From positions 28,724 through 92,723 of the forward strand of contig NZ_JARXWB010000032.1 in assembly GCF_029892425.1 (NCBI RefSeq): a DNA stretch of 64,000 nt. The letters run 5' to 3'. Position numbers and translations under genes: made by a program. Below are positions 34,141 to 44,729 of this stretch, piece after piece. Every line of letters starts with the position of its first letter. Within the stretch, counting starts at the first letter, position 1. The stretch is from Bradyrhizobium sp. BR13661. GTDB lineage: Bacteria > Pseudomonadota > Alphaproteobacteria > Rhizobiales > Xanthobacteraceae. The notes below the pieces were generated by a model that was given only the letters and a program-made list of their open reading frames with translations, ran no database searches and was not told the origin of the DNA.

Positions 34141-34184
34141 CGGCGCGTGGCTGAAGTGCGCACAGCGTTACCACGCTCTCCGTC

Positions 34185-34210
34185 GTCGTCCTGGCGAAAG
34201 CCAGGACGAC
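34185..34210. repeat. hairpin repeat with GAAA loop
   Basis: GTCGTCCTGGC, tetraloop GAAA, GCCAGGACGAC: an 11-bp perfect stem with no T-run. The arms match small palindromic units of the kind dispersed in Bradyrhizobium. It lies between the convergent beta-barrel and gltD genes. Confidence 0.6.
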
Positions 34211-34216
34211 AGAAGA

Positions 34217-35668
<1,452 letters not shown>

Positions 35669-35710
35669 TAAACCCGAAGTCCCTGCCGCTTAAATTCTTT
35701 GCTCTCTCTC

Positions 35711-35817
35711 CCCTCATCCTGAGGAGCGGCGCGCTCTGGCGCCGCGTCTCGAAGGATGGAGGGCCCGGATGGTGACCTCATGGTTCGAGACGCGCTTCGC
35801 GCTCCTCACCATGAGGG
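35711..35817. repeat. palindromic intergenic repeat, family B
   Basis: Two head-to-head units with arms CCTCATCCTGAGGAGCG and CGTCTCGAAGGATGGAGG, then CTCATGGTTCGAGACGCG and GCGCTCCTCACCATGAGG. It fills the gltB-gltD intergenic region. Such repeats are frequent in Bradyrhizobiaceae and are non-coding. Confidence 0.7.
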
Positions 35818-35824
35818 CTTATGA

Positions 35825-38800
35825 TTACGCCCCGATCGCGATCTTCGGCTCGGCGTCCGCGTTGGCGGCCATTTCGCGCAGGGCGCGCCGGTACTCGACC
35901 GGCATCACCTTGCGGAATTTGGGCAGCCATTCCTTCCAATTGGCAAGGATGTCGGCGGCACGCTTGGAGCCGGTCGCTTTCGCGTGGCGTGTGATCAGGA
36001 CGTGGAGGCGCTCGACGTCCGAGTCGAGCAGGTTCTTGAACACGTCGACCCGGCCGTGCGCCTCAAGGTCGCCTGTTGCGTGATACGTGTCGGCATTGAT
36101 CATCTCTTCCGACAGCACCGGCTCGAGCTCGACCATCGCCATGTTGCAGAGCTTGTCGAAGTCGCCGGTCTCGTCCAGCACATAGGCGATGCCGCCGGAC
36201 ATGCCGGCCGCGAAGTTGCGCCCGGTCTTGCCGAGCACGACCACGATGCCGCCGGTCATGTATTCGCAGCAATGATCGCCCGCGCCTTCGACGACGGCGA
36301 CCGCGCCCGAGTTGCGCACGGCGAAGCGTTCGCCGGCGACGCCGCGGAAGTAGCACTCGCCCTGGATGGCGCCGTACATCACGGTGTTGCCGACGATGAT
36401 GCTTTCTTCCGGCACGATGCCGCTGTTGGCCGGCGGCTTGACGATGATCTTGCCGCCCGAAAGGCCCTTGCCGACATAGTCGTTGCCTTCACCCTCAAGT
36501 TCGAAGGTAACGCCGTTGGCGAGCCACGCGCCGAAAGCCTGGCCGGCGGTGCCCTTGAGGCTGACGTGGATCGTGTCCTGCGGCAGGCCGGCATGGCCGT
36601 AGATCTTGGCGACCGCGCCCGACAGCATCGCACCCGCCGAACGGTTGGTGCTGTTGATCGCAGCCTCGATCTTCACCGGCGCGCCGCGGTCGAGCGCAGG
36701 CTGCGCCTTCTCGATCAGCGAGCGATCGAGCACCGCCTCCAGATGATGGTTCTGGCGCTCGGAGTGATAGATCTTCTGGCCCTTCTCTTCCTTCTGCTTC
36801 ACGAACAGCTTGGAGAAGTCGAGCCCCTTGGCCTTCCAGTGCGCGACCAGCCTGGTCTGGTCGAGCAGCTGAACCTGGCCGACCATCTCGTTGAAGGTGC
36901 GGAAGCCGAGCGAGGCCATGATCTCGCGGACTTCCTCCGCGACGAAGAAGAAGTAGTTGATCACGTGCTCGGGCTGGCCGGTGAAGCGCTTGCGCAGGAC
37001 GGGATCCTGCGTGGCAACGCCGACCGGGCAGGTGTTGAGATGGCACTTGCGCATCATGATGCAGCCGGCCGCGATCAAGGGGGCGGTGGCGAAGCCGAAC
37101 TCGTCGGCGCCGAGCAACGCACCGATCACGACGTCACGGCCGGTGCGGAAGCCACCGTCGACCTGGACCACGATGCGGCTGCGCAGCCGCTCGCGCACCA
37201 GCGTCTGGTGGGTTTCGGCGAGGCCGATCTCCCACGGCGAGCCAGCGTGCTTGATCGAGGTCAGCGGCGAAGCGCCGGTGCCGCCCTCGAAGCCGGCGAT
37301 GGTGACATGGTCGGCGCGCGCCTTGGCGACGCCCGCGGCCACCGTGCCGACGCCGATTTCCGAGACGAGCTTGACCGAAACGTCGCCCGCCGGGTTGACG
37401 TTCTTGAGGTCGTAGATGAGCTGCGCCAGGTCTTCGATCGAGTAGATGTCGTGGTGCGGCGGCGGCGAGATCAGGCCGACGCCCGGGGTCGAGTGACGCA
37501 CCTTGGCGATGGTCGCGTCGACCTTGTGGCCGGGCAACTGGCCGCCTTCGCCGGGCTTGGCGCCCTGCGCCATCTTGATCTGCATCATGTCGGAGTTGAC
37601 GAGATACTCCGTGGTGACGCCGAAGCGGCCCGAGGCGACCTGCTTGATCGCCGAACGCATGCTGTCGCCGTTCGGCAGCGGCTTGAAGCGGTCGGCCTCC
37701 TCGCCGCCTTCGCCGGTGTTCGACTTGCCGCCGATCCGGTTCATGGCGATCGCCAATGTCGTGTGCGCCTCGCGCGAGATCGAGCCGAAGCTCATCGCAC
37801 CTGTCGCGAAACGCTTGACGATGTCCTTGGCCGGCTCGACCTGGTCGATCGGGATCGGCTTGCGCTTCTCTTCCTCGGCGTTCTTGATCCGGAACAGGCC
37901 GCGCAGCGTCAAGAGACGCTCCGACTGCTCGTTGAGGATCTTGGCGAAGGCGCGATAACGTTCCAGCGAGTTGCCGCGCGCGGCGTGCTGGAGCAGGCCG
38001 ACGGACTCAGCGGTCCAGGCATGATCCTCGCCGCGGCTGCGATAGGCATATTCGCCGCCGACATCGAGCGCGGTCTTGTAGACCAGCGCCTCGCCGAACG
38101 CGTCGGTGTGGCGGCGCACCGCTTCTTCGGCGATCTCGGCAAGACCCACGCCCTCGACGCGGGTGTGCGTGCCGGCGAAGAATTTTGCGACGAAATCAGC
38201 CTTGAGGCCGACCGCGTCAAAAATCTGCGCGCCGCAATAGGATTGGTAGGTCGAGATGCCCATCTTGGACATCACCTTCAGCAGGCCCTTGCCAATCGAC
38301 TTGATGTAGCGCTTGACGATCTCGTAGTCGTCGAGCGAGCCGGGCAGGCGGTCCTTCATCGCGATGATGGTCTCGAACGCGAGGTACGGGTTGATCGCTT
38401 CGGCGCCATAGCCGGCAAGGCAGGCGAAGTGATGCACCTCGCGCGGCTCGCCGGATTCGATGACGAGACCGACCGAAGTGCGCAGGCCGGTGCGGATCAG
38501 ATGATGATGCACGGAGGCGCAGGCCAGCAGCGACGGAATCGGAACCCGATCGGTGCCGACCATGCGGTCGGACAGGATGATGATGTTGACGCCCTCGCGC
38601 ACGGCGGCTTCGGCGCGCGCGCAGAGCTCATCCAGCACCTGGTCCATCCCGGCCGCGCCGAGGCCGGCATGGAAGGTGGTGTCGAGCGTGCGCGACTTGA
38701 AATGCGTGTCGGCCACATCGGAGATCGAGCGGATCTTTTCCAGGTCCGCATCGGTCAGGATCGGCTGGCGCGCTTCCAGGCGCTTGGTGGTGGCGAGGCC

Positions 38801-40558
38801 CTGCAGGTCGAACAGGTTCGGCCGCGGTCCGATAATGGAGACGAGGCTCATCACCAACTCCTCGCGGATCGGGTCGATCGGCGGGTTGGTGACCTGCGCG
38901 AAGTTCTGCTTGAAGTAGGTGAACAGCGGCTTGGCCTTGTCCGACAGCGCCGAGATCGGCGTGTCGTTGCCCATCGAGCCCGCGGCTTCTTCACCCGTTG
39001 CCGCCATCGGCGTCATCAGGATCGCGATGTCTTCCTGGCTGTAGCCGAACGCCTGCTGGCGATCCAAAAGCGACAGGTTCGAGCGCACGCCTGTTGTCGC
39101 CACCTTCGGCAGCTCTTCCAGCACGATCTGGGTCCGCTCCAGCCACTCCTTGTAGGGGTGGCTCCTGGCGAGCTCGGCCTTGATCTCGTCGTCAGGAATC
39201 AGGCGGCCCTGCTCGAGGTCGACCAGCAGCATCTTGCCGGGCTGCAAGCGCCACTTGGTGATGATCTGGTCCTCGGGGATCGTCAGCACGCCCATTTCGG
39301 ACGCCATCACGATGCGGTCGTCCTTGGTCACGAGATAGCGCGCTGGCCGCAGGCCGTTGCGGTCGAGCGTGGCGCCGATCTGGCGGCCGTCGGTGAAGGC
39401 GATCGCGGCGGGGCCGTCCCACGGCTCCATCAGCGCGGCATGATATTCGTAGAACGCGCGGCGCTTCTCATCCATCAAGGGATTGCCGGCCCACGCCTCC
39501 GGAATCATCATCATGACCGCGTGCGGCAGCGAGTAGCCGCCCTGGACCAGGAATTCGAGCGCGTTGTCGAAGCAGGCGGTGTCCGACTGGCCTTCATAAG
39601 AGATCGGCCAGAGACGGTTGATGTCCTTGCCGTAGAGCTCGGAGCTCACCGAGGCCTGGCGCGCGGCCATCCAGTTGGTGTTGCCGCGCAGCGTGTTGAT
39701 CTCGCCGTTATGCGCGATCATGCGATAGGGATGCGCCAGCGACCAGGCCGGGAAGGTGTTGGTCGAGAAGCGCTGGTGAACGAGCGCGAGCGCGCTCTCG
39801 AAATCCTTCTCGTGCAAATCGGGATAGTACTTGCCGAGCTGGTCGGCCAGGAACATGCCCTTGTAGATCACGGTGCGGCAGGACATCGAGCAGGGGTAAT
39901 AGCCCGCAAGCCCGCGGTCGCGGCGCTGGTAGATCGCCTGCGAGATCGACTTGCGCAGGATGTAGAGCCGGCGCTCGAACTCGTCCTCGGTCTTGGCGGT
40001 GCCGTTGCGGCCGATGAACACCTGCATGCAGGCGGGCTCGGTCGGCTTCACGGTGACGCCGAGCGAGGAATTGTCGGTCGGCACGTCGCGCCAGCCGAGC
40101 AGGGTCAGGCCCTCTTCCTTGATCTGGTCGGCGATGATGCTCTTGATGACGTTGCGCCAGGCGGTGTCGCGCGGCATGAACAGCGCGCCGATGGCGTATT
40201 CGCCGGGCGCCGGCAGCTCGAACTTGTTCTCCTTGGCCTTGCGGCTGAAGAAGGCGTGCGGGATCTGCACCAGGATGCCGGCGCCGTCACCGGCGCGCGG
40301 GTCGGCGCCGACAGCGCCGCGATGCTCGAGGTTGCAGAGGATGCTAAGCGCGTCCGCAACGATCTCGTGCGACTTCTTGCCCTTGATGTTGGCGATGAAG
40401 CCGACGCCGCAGGAGTCTTTCTCAAGGCTCGGATCGTAGAGGCCTTCGGCCGGCGGGCGCGAATTGTGTTCCTGAATCGGATCGGTCGTTTTCGAGGCGA
40501 CCGTCGCCGACAGCTCTTCTGCCACGATGTTTGCGCTCTCGAATTGCGACCCGCTCAT
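35825..40558 (-). CDS. gltB: glutamate synthase large subunit
   Basis: A 1577-residue enzyme making two glutamate from glutamine and 2-oxoglutarate. The Ntn glutaminase domain begins at Cys50 in KDSCGVGF after a propeptide. The FMN/synthase domain contains the 3Fe-4S motif CIMMRKCHLNTCPVG, and the C-terminal GltB beta-helix repeats follow (GATGG- and YVGKG-like). The start MSGSQFESAN at 40558 was chosen; upstream codons to 40873 are open but outside the family. With GltD it forms the ammonia-assimilation GOGAT complex. Confidence 0.96.
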   Translation of the reverse strand: MSGSQFESANIVAEELSATVASKTTDPIQEHNSRPPAEGLYDPSLEKDSCGVGFIANIKGKKSHEIVADALSILCNLEHRGAVGADPRAGDGAGILVQIPHAFFSRKAKENKFELPAPGEYAIGALFMPRDTAWRNVIKSIIADQIKEEGLTLLGWRDVPTDNSSLGVTVKPTEPACMQVFIGRNGTAKTEDEFERRLYILRKSISQAIYQRRDRGLAGYYPCSMSCRTVIYKGMFLADQLGKYYPDLHEKDFESALALVHQRFSTNTFPAWSLAHPYRMIAHNGEINTLRGNTNWMAARQASVSSELYGKDINRLWPISYEGQSDTACFDNALEFLVQGGYSLPHAVMMMIPEAWAGNPLMDEKRRAFYEYHAALMEPWDGPAAIAFTDGRQIGATLDRNGLRPARYLVTKDDRIVMASEMGVLTIPEDQIITKWRLQPGKMLLVDLEQGRLIPDDEIKAELARSHPYKEWLERTQIVLEELPKVATTGVRSNLSLLDRQQAFGYSQEDIAILMTPMAATGEEAAGSMGNDTPISALSDKAKPLFTYFKQNFAQVTNPPIDPIREELVMSLVSIIGPRPNLFDLQGLATTKRLEARQPILTDADLEKIRSISDVADTHFKSRTLDTTFHAGLGAAGMDQVLDELCARAEAAVREGVNIIILSDRMVGTDRVPIPSLLACASVHHHLIRTGLRTSVGLVIESGEPREVHHFACLAGYGAEAINPYLAFETIIAMKDRLPGSLDDYEIVKRYIKSIGKGLLKVMSKMGISTYQSYCGAQIFDAVGLKADFVAKFFAGTHTRVEGVGLAEIAEEAVRRHTDAFGEALVYKTALDVGGEYAYRSRGEDHAWTAESVGLLQHAARGNSLERYRAFAKILNEQSERLLTLRGLFRIKNAEEEKRKPIPIDQVEPAKDIVKRFATGAMSFGSISREAHTTLAIAMNRIGGKSNTGEGGEEADRFKPLPNGDSMRSAIKQVASGRFGVTTEYLVNSDMMQIKMAQGAKPGEGGQLPGHKVDATIAKVRHSTPGVGLISPPPHHDIYSIEDLAQLIYDLKNVNPAGDVSVKLVSEIGVGTVAAGVAKARADHVTIAGFEGGTGASPLTSIKHAGSPWEIGLAETHQTLVRERLRSRIVVQVDGGFRTGRDVVIGALLGADEFGFATAPLIAAGCIMMRKCHLNTCPVGVATQDPVLRKRFTGQPEHVINYFFFVAEEVREIMASLGFRTFNEMVGQVQLLDQTRLVAHWKAKGLDFSKLFVKQKEEKGQKIYHSERQNHHLEAVLDRSLIEKAQPALDRGAPVKIEAAINSTNRSAGAMLSGAVAKIYGHAGLPQDTIHVSLKGTAGQAFGAWLANGVTFELEGEGNDYVGKGLSGGKIIVKPPANSGIVPEESIIVGNTVMYGAIQGECYFRGVAGERFAVRNSGAVAVVEGAGDHCCEYMTGGIVVVLGKTGRNFAAGMSGGIAYVLDETGDFDKLCNMAMVELEPVLSEEMINADTYHATGDLEAHGRVDVFKNLLDSDVERLHVLITRHAKATGSKRAADILANWKEWLPKFRKVMPVEYRRALREMAANADAEPKIAIGA

Positions 40559-41049
40559 TGTTCCAATCCTCTCCATGCGGCAAGCTGCCTCACCGCCATC
40601 TTCGGCGCACCTTGGGCGTTCCGCGGCACCCGCCTCTGGGTCACCGCTCGTCCGCTGCGAGCCGCATTTTCTTAAATTCAGGCCAAGGCGTTCTTCGTCC
40701 CCGAGAACGGCTTTTCCTGTTGCCTTATGGCGCTCGAAAGCACCGACTTTCGTTGCAATCCCTATGCCGGAACCGCAAGCAAAATTGAGACAGTCTTCCT
40801 GTCCTAACCGCCACCTTGCCAAATTTTTGTCTATCACACAAGCGCGCGGAAGTCCCGATTCCCGATATGTCAATCAATCGCTTTCCGAAAGTTGCGCGGC
40901 CGCGGTTTTGAAGCAAACGCGCCCCGATCCGGCCCAAGCGCCGCCGAAATCCCGGATGAAGCTTCGGATCAACCCTTCGAAAGACGCGCCACGCCGCAAG
41001 AAGCGAAAGAGTGCTGACCATTCGGGGGCCTGACAGGAGCGTGTCGACC

Positions 41050-41772
41050 ATGAAGTTTTTCACAGGATGTGTGGCCGCTGCCACGCTGGCGCTGGCTGCA
41101 ACCGCTGCCCAGGCACAGGTTCCCGCGAGCGGCATTTCGGGTGGGGCCTTTGTCGCTGTGTCCGATTTCGACGGGCCCTACGCGCCACCGGTCGCGGCGC
41201 CACCGCCGCGCTATGGATACGGCTATGGCTATGAGGAGCGCGGCCCGACGCCGGCCTTGCTGCCGGCCACCGAAGTCTATGCGGTCCTGCGCGACAACGG
41301 CTTCTCGCCGCTCGGCATCCCGCGCCTGCGCGGCGCCGTCTACACCATCGCGGTGATCGACCGCCGCGGCGACGACGGCCGGCTCGTGATCGACGCCCGC
41401 GATGGCCGGATTATCCGCTTCATGCCGGCCGCGGACGCTTATGGCATGGCCCCAGCGGATGAGGAGCCGCAGGTTGCGCCTTACCGGCCGCAAAGTGCGC
41501 TGCCGCCGCCGACCATGGTCCGCGGTTTCCCGCCGCGTCCGCCAGCCTCGATTCCGCATGTTGCAAGCCGGACTGTTCCGATGCCGAAGGCGGCTCCGCA
41601 GCGTGTCGAGACGCCGGTGGCGGCCGCCAAGCCCGCTGAGCAGACTGCTGCCGTGCAGGCGAAGCCAGCCGAGACCGCGCCACAGGCAGCCGCATCAACC
41701 GTCGGCCAGGCCAAGCCGGCTCCGACGATCCTGCCGACGCAGGAGATGCCGGCTGCGCAGGGCCTGGATTAG
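41050..41772 (+). CDS. secreted hypothetical protein with Pro/Ala-rich tail
   Basis: A 240-residue protein. The start MKFFTGCVAAATLALAATAA is a signal peptide ending at AQAQ. The folded part (residues about 70-135) has the pattern LRDNGFSPLGIPRLRGAVYT and LVIDARDGRIIRF, shaped like the peptidase-propeptide/PepSY-type fold of small periplasmic proteins. The rest is Pro/Ala/Lys/Gln-rich low-complexity sequence. The function is unknown. Confidence 0.7.
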   Translation: MKFFTGCVAAATLALAATAAQAQVPASGISGGAFVAVSDFDGPYAPPVAAPPPRYGYGYGYEERGPTPALLPATEVYAVLRDNGFSPLGIPRLRGAVYTIAVIDRRGDDGRLVIDARDGRIIRFMPAADAYGMAPADEEPQVAPYRPQSALPPPTMVRGFPPRPPASIPHVASRTVPMPKAAPQRVETPVAAAKPAEQTAAVQAKPAETAPQAAASTVGQAKPAPTILPTQEMPAAQGLD

Positions 41773-41814
41773 CGACGCACGTTTTGACGCGATAGCGCCA
41801 ACCACACCCACACC

Positions 41815-41942
41815 GTCGTCCCTGCGAACGCAGGGACCCATACCGCGTGATCCATCGGTGGGGATGAAGTGTGAGTACCGGACCTCTAGTCTTCGTCAAA
41901 TCACTCCCTGTGGCTATGGGTCCCCGCGTTCGCGGGGACGAC
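41815..41942. repeat. palindromic intergenic repeat, family C
   Basis: The left arm GTCGTCCCTGCGAACGCAGG and the right arm CGCGTTCGCGGGGACGAC, each with an internal hairpin and both next to GGGACCCATA/TATGGGTCCC, form a mirrored pair 128 bp long. This is typical of Bradyrhizobium intergenic repeats. Confidence 0.65.
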
Positions 41943-41973
41943 AGCTGCAATCGTGGTGACAACCGAGCAAAAC

Positions 41974-42004
41974 AAAAGGCGCCTGAAATCCTCAGGCGCC
42001 TTTT
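41974..42004. terminator. bidirectional intrinsic terminator
   Basis: AAAAGGCGCCTGA, loop AATCC, TCAGGCGCCTTTT: a 13-bp perfect stem with T-runs on both strands. It lies 20 bp from the stop of the leftward hydrolase gene and 202 bp after the rightward secreted protein. Confidence 0.85.
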
Positions 42005-42023
42005 GCATCCCGGCGACCGCCGC

Positions 42024-42794
42024 TCAACTCCGCGGATACCCCGCGGCATCAAGGATCAAATTCGCCACGTCCTTCGGATGCGAGACCAGCGAAAGGTGTC
42101 CGGCGTCGAGCTCGATGGTGGTCGCGTTCATGCGCTTGGCGAGGAAGCGTTCGAAGTCGGGATTGATGGTGCCGTCATTCTTCGACACCGCGTACCAGTT
42201 CGGCTTCGTGTGCCAGGCGGCCTCGGTGGTGCGGCCGGCGAAGATCGAGGCGGCGGTCGGCCATTGCACAGCGTAGAGCTCCTTGGCACGTTCCGGCGCG
42301 ACGCCATTGGCGAAATATTTCAGGAAGGCGTCTTCCGACAGCTTGGTGTAGCCATCACGCTCGACGATACCGGCACGCGCAGGTCCCGTCGGAAACTGCT
42401 TCGACAGCGCGACGAAATCCTCGTTCGCATCGGGGGCGCGTGCGGCAATGTAGACGAGGCCGGTGACCTTCGGATCGGTGCCGACCTGGCTGATCACGGT
42501 GCCGCCCCAGGAATGCGCAACCAGCACGGTCGGTCCATCCTGTTCGGCCAGCACGCGCTTGGTCGCCTCGACCGACTCGGCGAGCGAGCCGAGAGGGTTC
42601 TGCACGGCGGTGACGTTGAGGCCGGCCGCCTGGAGGATCGGGATCACCTCCGACCAGCTCGACCCGTCGGCCCATGCGCCATGCACCAGCACGACGTTTT
42701 TGGCCTTCACCGTCTGCGAGGTCTGGGCGTGAGCGAGGCTGATGGGTGCCGTCAGCAGGCTCGCGGCGACGAAAAGGCTGCGCCAGAAAGTCAT
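42024..42794 (-). CDS. secreted alpha/beta hydrolase
   Basis: A 256-residue protein with a signal peptide (MTFWRSLFVAASLLTAP, cut near AHAQ) and an alpha/beta-hydrolase fold. The oxyanion motif VLVHGAWADG, the nucleophile elbow AHSWGG and the late His in LDAGHLSLVSHP are all intact. ATG 42794 has GGAG 7 bp upstream. It resembles EstA/salicylate-esterase-like hydrolases of rhizobia; the substrate is unknown. Confidence 0.82.
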   Translation of the reverse strand: MTFWRSLFVAASLLTAPISLAHAQTSQTVKAKNVVLVHGAWADGSSWSEVIPILQAAGLNVTAVQNPLGSLAESVEATKRVLAEQDGPTVLVAHSWGGTVISQVGTDPKVTGLVYIAARAPDANEDFVALSKQFPTGPARAGIVERDGYTKLSEDAFLKYFANGVAPERAKELYAVQWPTAASIFAGRTTEAAWHTKPNWYAVSKNDGTINPDFERFLAKRMNATTIELDAGHLSLVSHPKDVANLILDAAGYPRS

Positions 42795-42965
42795 GATCAT
42801 TCTCCGTTTTGTTTTGGCTCGGTACACGAGATACGGAGTATTGGACGGCAGCGTTACCTCAGCTCACCGGCCCGTGATGCTGGGCGAGCGTTCAATCGGG
42901 CAATTCCGCAAAAATGTCCTCGTCTGGCGAAAGCCGGGCGACGATGGGGAGCGGGGGGAACGACA

Positions 42966-42993
42966 AAAACGCCCCGGGGCACCGGGGCGTTTT
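42966..42993. terminator. bidirectional intrinsic terminator
   Basis: AAAACGCCCCGG, loop GGCA, CCGGGGCGTTTT: a 12-bp stem with T-runs on both strands, 25 bp beyond the Hsp20 stop. Confidence 0.85.
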
Positions 42994-43017
42994 CTCAACC
43001 TGAAAGTTGAGGCAAGC

Positions 43018-43479
43018 TTAGGCGGCGACCGAGCTCTCGATCACCTGGGCCTTGGCAGCGCCGGTGTTGATCGCGATCTGGCGCGGCTTCTTGGCTTCGG
43101 GAATCTCGCGAACGAGGTCGACATGAAGCAAGCCGTTCTCGAGCGAGGCGTCCTTCACCTGCACGAAGTCGGCAAGCTGGAAGGCGCGCTCGAAGGCGCG
43201 CGCGGCGATGCCGCGATAGAGCACCTCGGCTTTCGAGTTCTCATTGGCGACCTTCTCGCCCTTGATCGTCAGCGTATTTTCCTTCGCGACGATGGAGAGC
43301 TCGTCCTTCGAGAAGCCCGAGACCGCGACGGTGATGCGGTAGGTGTTCTCGCCGGTACGCTCGATATTGTAGGGGGGATAACCGGGGCTGCCGTCAGAGC
43401 CTGCCTGGTCGAGCAGGTTGAAGAGGCGGTCGAAGCCGACGGTGGAACGATAAAACGGGGTCAGATCGTAGGTACGCAT
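43018..43479 (-). CDS. small heat shock protein, Hsp20 family
   Basis: A 153-residue alpha-crystallin-type chaperone. The start is MRTYDLTPFYRSTVGFDRLF, the alpha-crystallin domain runs from about residue 40 (YNIERTGENTYRITVAVSGF), and GLLHVDLVREIPEAKKPRQI contains the conserved C-terminal block. ATG 43479 follows GGAGGACTT. Its leader can fold the Shine-Dalgarno into a ROSE-type hairpin, so translation is probably switched on by heat. This matches class A sHSPs of Bradyrhizobium. Confidence 0.93.
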   Translation of the reverse strand: MRTYDLTPFYRSTVGFDRLFNLLDQAGSDGSPGYPPYNIERTGENTYRITVAVSGFSKDELSIVAKENTLTIKGEKVANENSKAEVLYRGIAARAFERAFQLADFVQVKDASLENGLLHVDLVREIPEAKKPRQIAINTGAAKAQVIESSVAA

Positions 43480-43560
43480 GGTCAAGTCCTCCATTGAGCG
43501 ACTGTTTTCGGTAACCCGCCCGCCAATCGGGCCGGGCTTTCGTCTGTGTGCAGCCTGATG
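43480..43560 (-). ncRNA. ROSE-type RNA thermometer
   Basis: In the 5' UTR of the Hsp20 gene. AGUC(G)CU pairs with AGGACU across a 6-nt loop (43485-43503), with a bulged G at the UCGCU position, exactly the ROSE anti-Shine-Dalgarno consensus UYGCU opposite the Shine-Dalgarno AGGA. A second strong stem lies upstream (CCCG/CGGG arms, with a bulged G; 43513-43540). ROSE elements are known before Bradyrhizobium sHSP genes. Confidence 0.85.
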
Positions 43561-43701
43561 TTCCGGTTCCGAAACACTGGTAGCGGCCTGCACCATGGTG
43601 ATATGGGTTCAAGGAAATGGCGTTCAAGAGGGCGGTATCGGCGCCTTTTCGGCGCTTCCGCCCCTTGATTTGCAGCATTTGGCGCCCAAGCACTTCCAAT
43701 C

Positions 43702-44649
43702 ATGACGCTGGTCTCGATCCCGTCCAATCCCGTTCCCGAAGATGTCGTCAGCGGCACCATCAAGACCCCTGATGGCGTCGAACTGCGCTTCGCGCGCTGG
43801 GCGCCGCCGGCGAACCGCAAGGGCACGGTCTGCGTCTTCACCGGGCGCAGCGAGCAGATTGAGAAATATTTCGAGACGGTGCGGGACTTGCGCGACCGCG
43901 GGTTTGCGGTGGCGATGGTCGACTGGCGCGGGCAAGGCCATTCGGCGCGCCGCCTGCGCGATCCGCGCAAAGGTTATGTGCGCAATTTCGCCGATTACGA
44001 GATCGATGTCGAAGCCTTCGTGCAGCAGGTGGTGCTGCCGGATTGCCCGCCGCCATACTTCGCGCTGGCTCATTCCATGGGCGGCGCGGTGCTGCTGCGC
44101 CTCGCCCATTCAGGCAAGCGCTGGTTCGACCGCATGGTGCTGTCGGCGCCGATGATCGACCTGCCCGGTCGCGCCACCTCGTTTCCGGTGCGGGCGCTGT
44201 TGAAGACGATGCGCATGATGGGGCGTGGCGGCGCCTACGTTCCCGGCGGCAGCGACCAACTCACCGGGCTGTCGCCCTTCATCAACAATCCGCTGACCAG
44301 CGATCCCGTGCGTTATGCGCGCAACGTTGCGATCCTGGAGGAAGACCCGACGCTGGGTCTGGCATCGCCGACGGTGGCCTGGGCCGATACCGCCTTCCGC
44401 GCCATGCACACCTTCAAGGGCGTCAACTACCCGTCGGAGATCCGTCAGCCGATCCTGATGCTGGCGGCCTCCAACGACACGGTTGTCTCCACGGCCGCGA
44501 TCGAGGAGTTCGCCTACCATTTGCGTGCCGGCTCGCATCTGGTGATCGCCGGCTCCAAGCACGAGATTCTCCAGGAGCAGGACCGCTATCGCTCCCAGTT
44601 CTGGGCCGCGTTCGACGCGTTCGTGCCGGGCACGCCGCTGTTCGGGTGA
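43702..44649 (+). CDS. alpha/beta hydrolase, lysophospholipase-like
   Basis: A 315-residue cytoplasmic serine hydrolase of the PldB/monoglyceride-lipase type. Markers are VDWRGQGHSARR, the nucleophile elbow LAHSMGGA, and the late Asp and His in AASNDTVV and GSKHEILQE. It has no signal peptide. The gene diverges from the Hsp20 gene; the 220 bp between hold the ROSE leader and promoters. Confidence 0.85.
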   Translation: MTLVSIPSNPVPEDVVSGTIKTPDGVELRFARWAPPANRKGTVCVFTGRSEQIEKYFETVRDLRDRGFAVAMVDWRGQGHSARRLRDPRKGYVRNFADYEIDVEAFVQQVVLPDCPPPYFALAHSMGGAVLLRLAHSGKRWFDRMVLSAPMIDLPGRATSFPVRALLKTMRMMGRGGAYVPGGSDQLTGLSPFINNPLTSDPVRYARNVAILEEDPTLGLASPTVAWADTAFRAMHTFKGVNYPSEIRQPILMLAASNDTVVSTAAIEEFAYHLRAGSHLVIAGSKHEILQEQDRYRSQFWAAFDAFVPGTPLFG

Positions 44650-44690
44650 GAAGGCCCAGACCATCCTGGGCCTGATTGCTCCACAAACTC

Positions 44691-44721
44691 CGTCATGCCC
44701 GGGACAAGCCCGGCCATGACG
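44691..44721. repeat. short inverted repeat
   Basis: CGTCATGCCCGGG-ACAAGC-CCGGCCATGACG, a common small palindrome type in this genus. It lies between the convergent hydrolase and cytochrome genes. Confidence 0.55.
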
Positions 44722-44729
44722 ACTAGGCG

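Noticed and set aside
35984..40675. A 1563-codon open frame on the plus strand, opposite gltB
   Set aside because: It lies wholly antisense to a well-supported gltB. Long antisense frames are common at this GC content with GC3-biased codons, and the translation shows no domain and an Arg/Asp/Val-rich composition.
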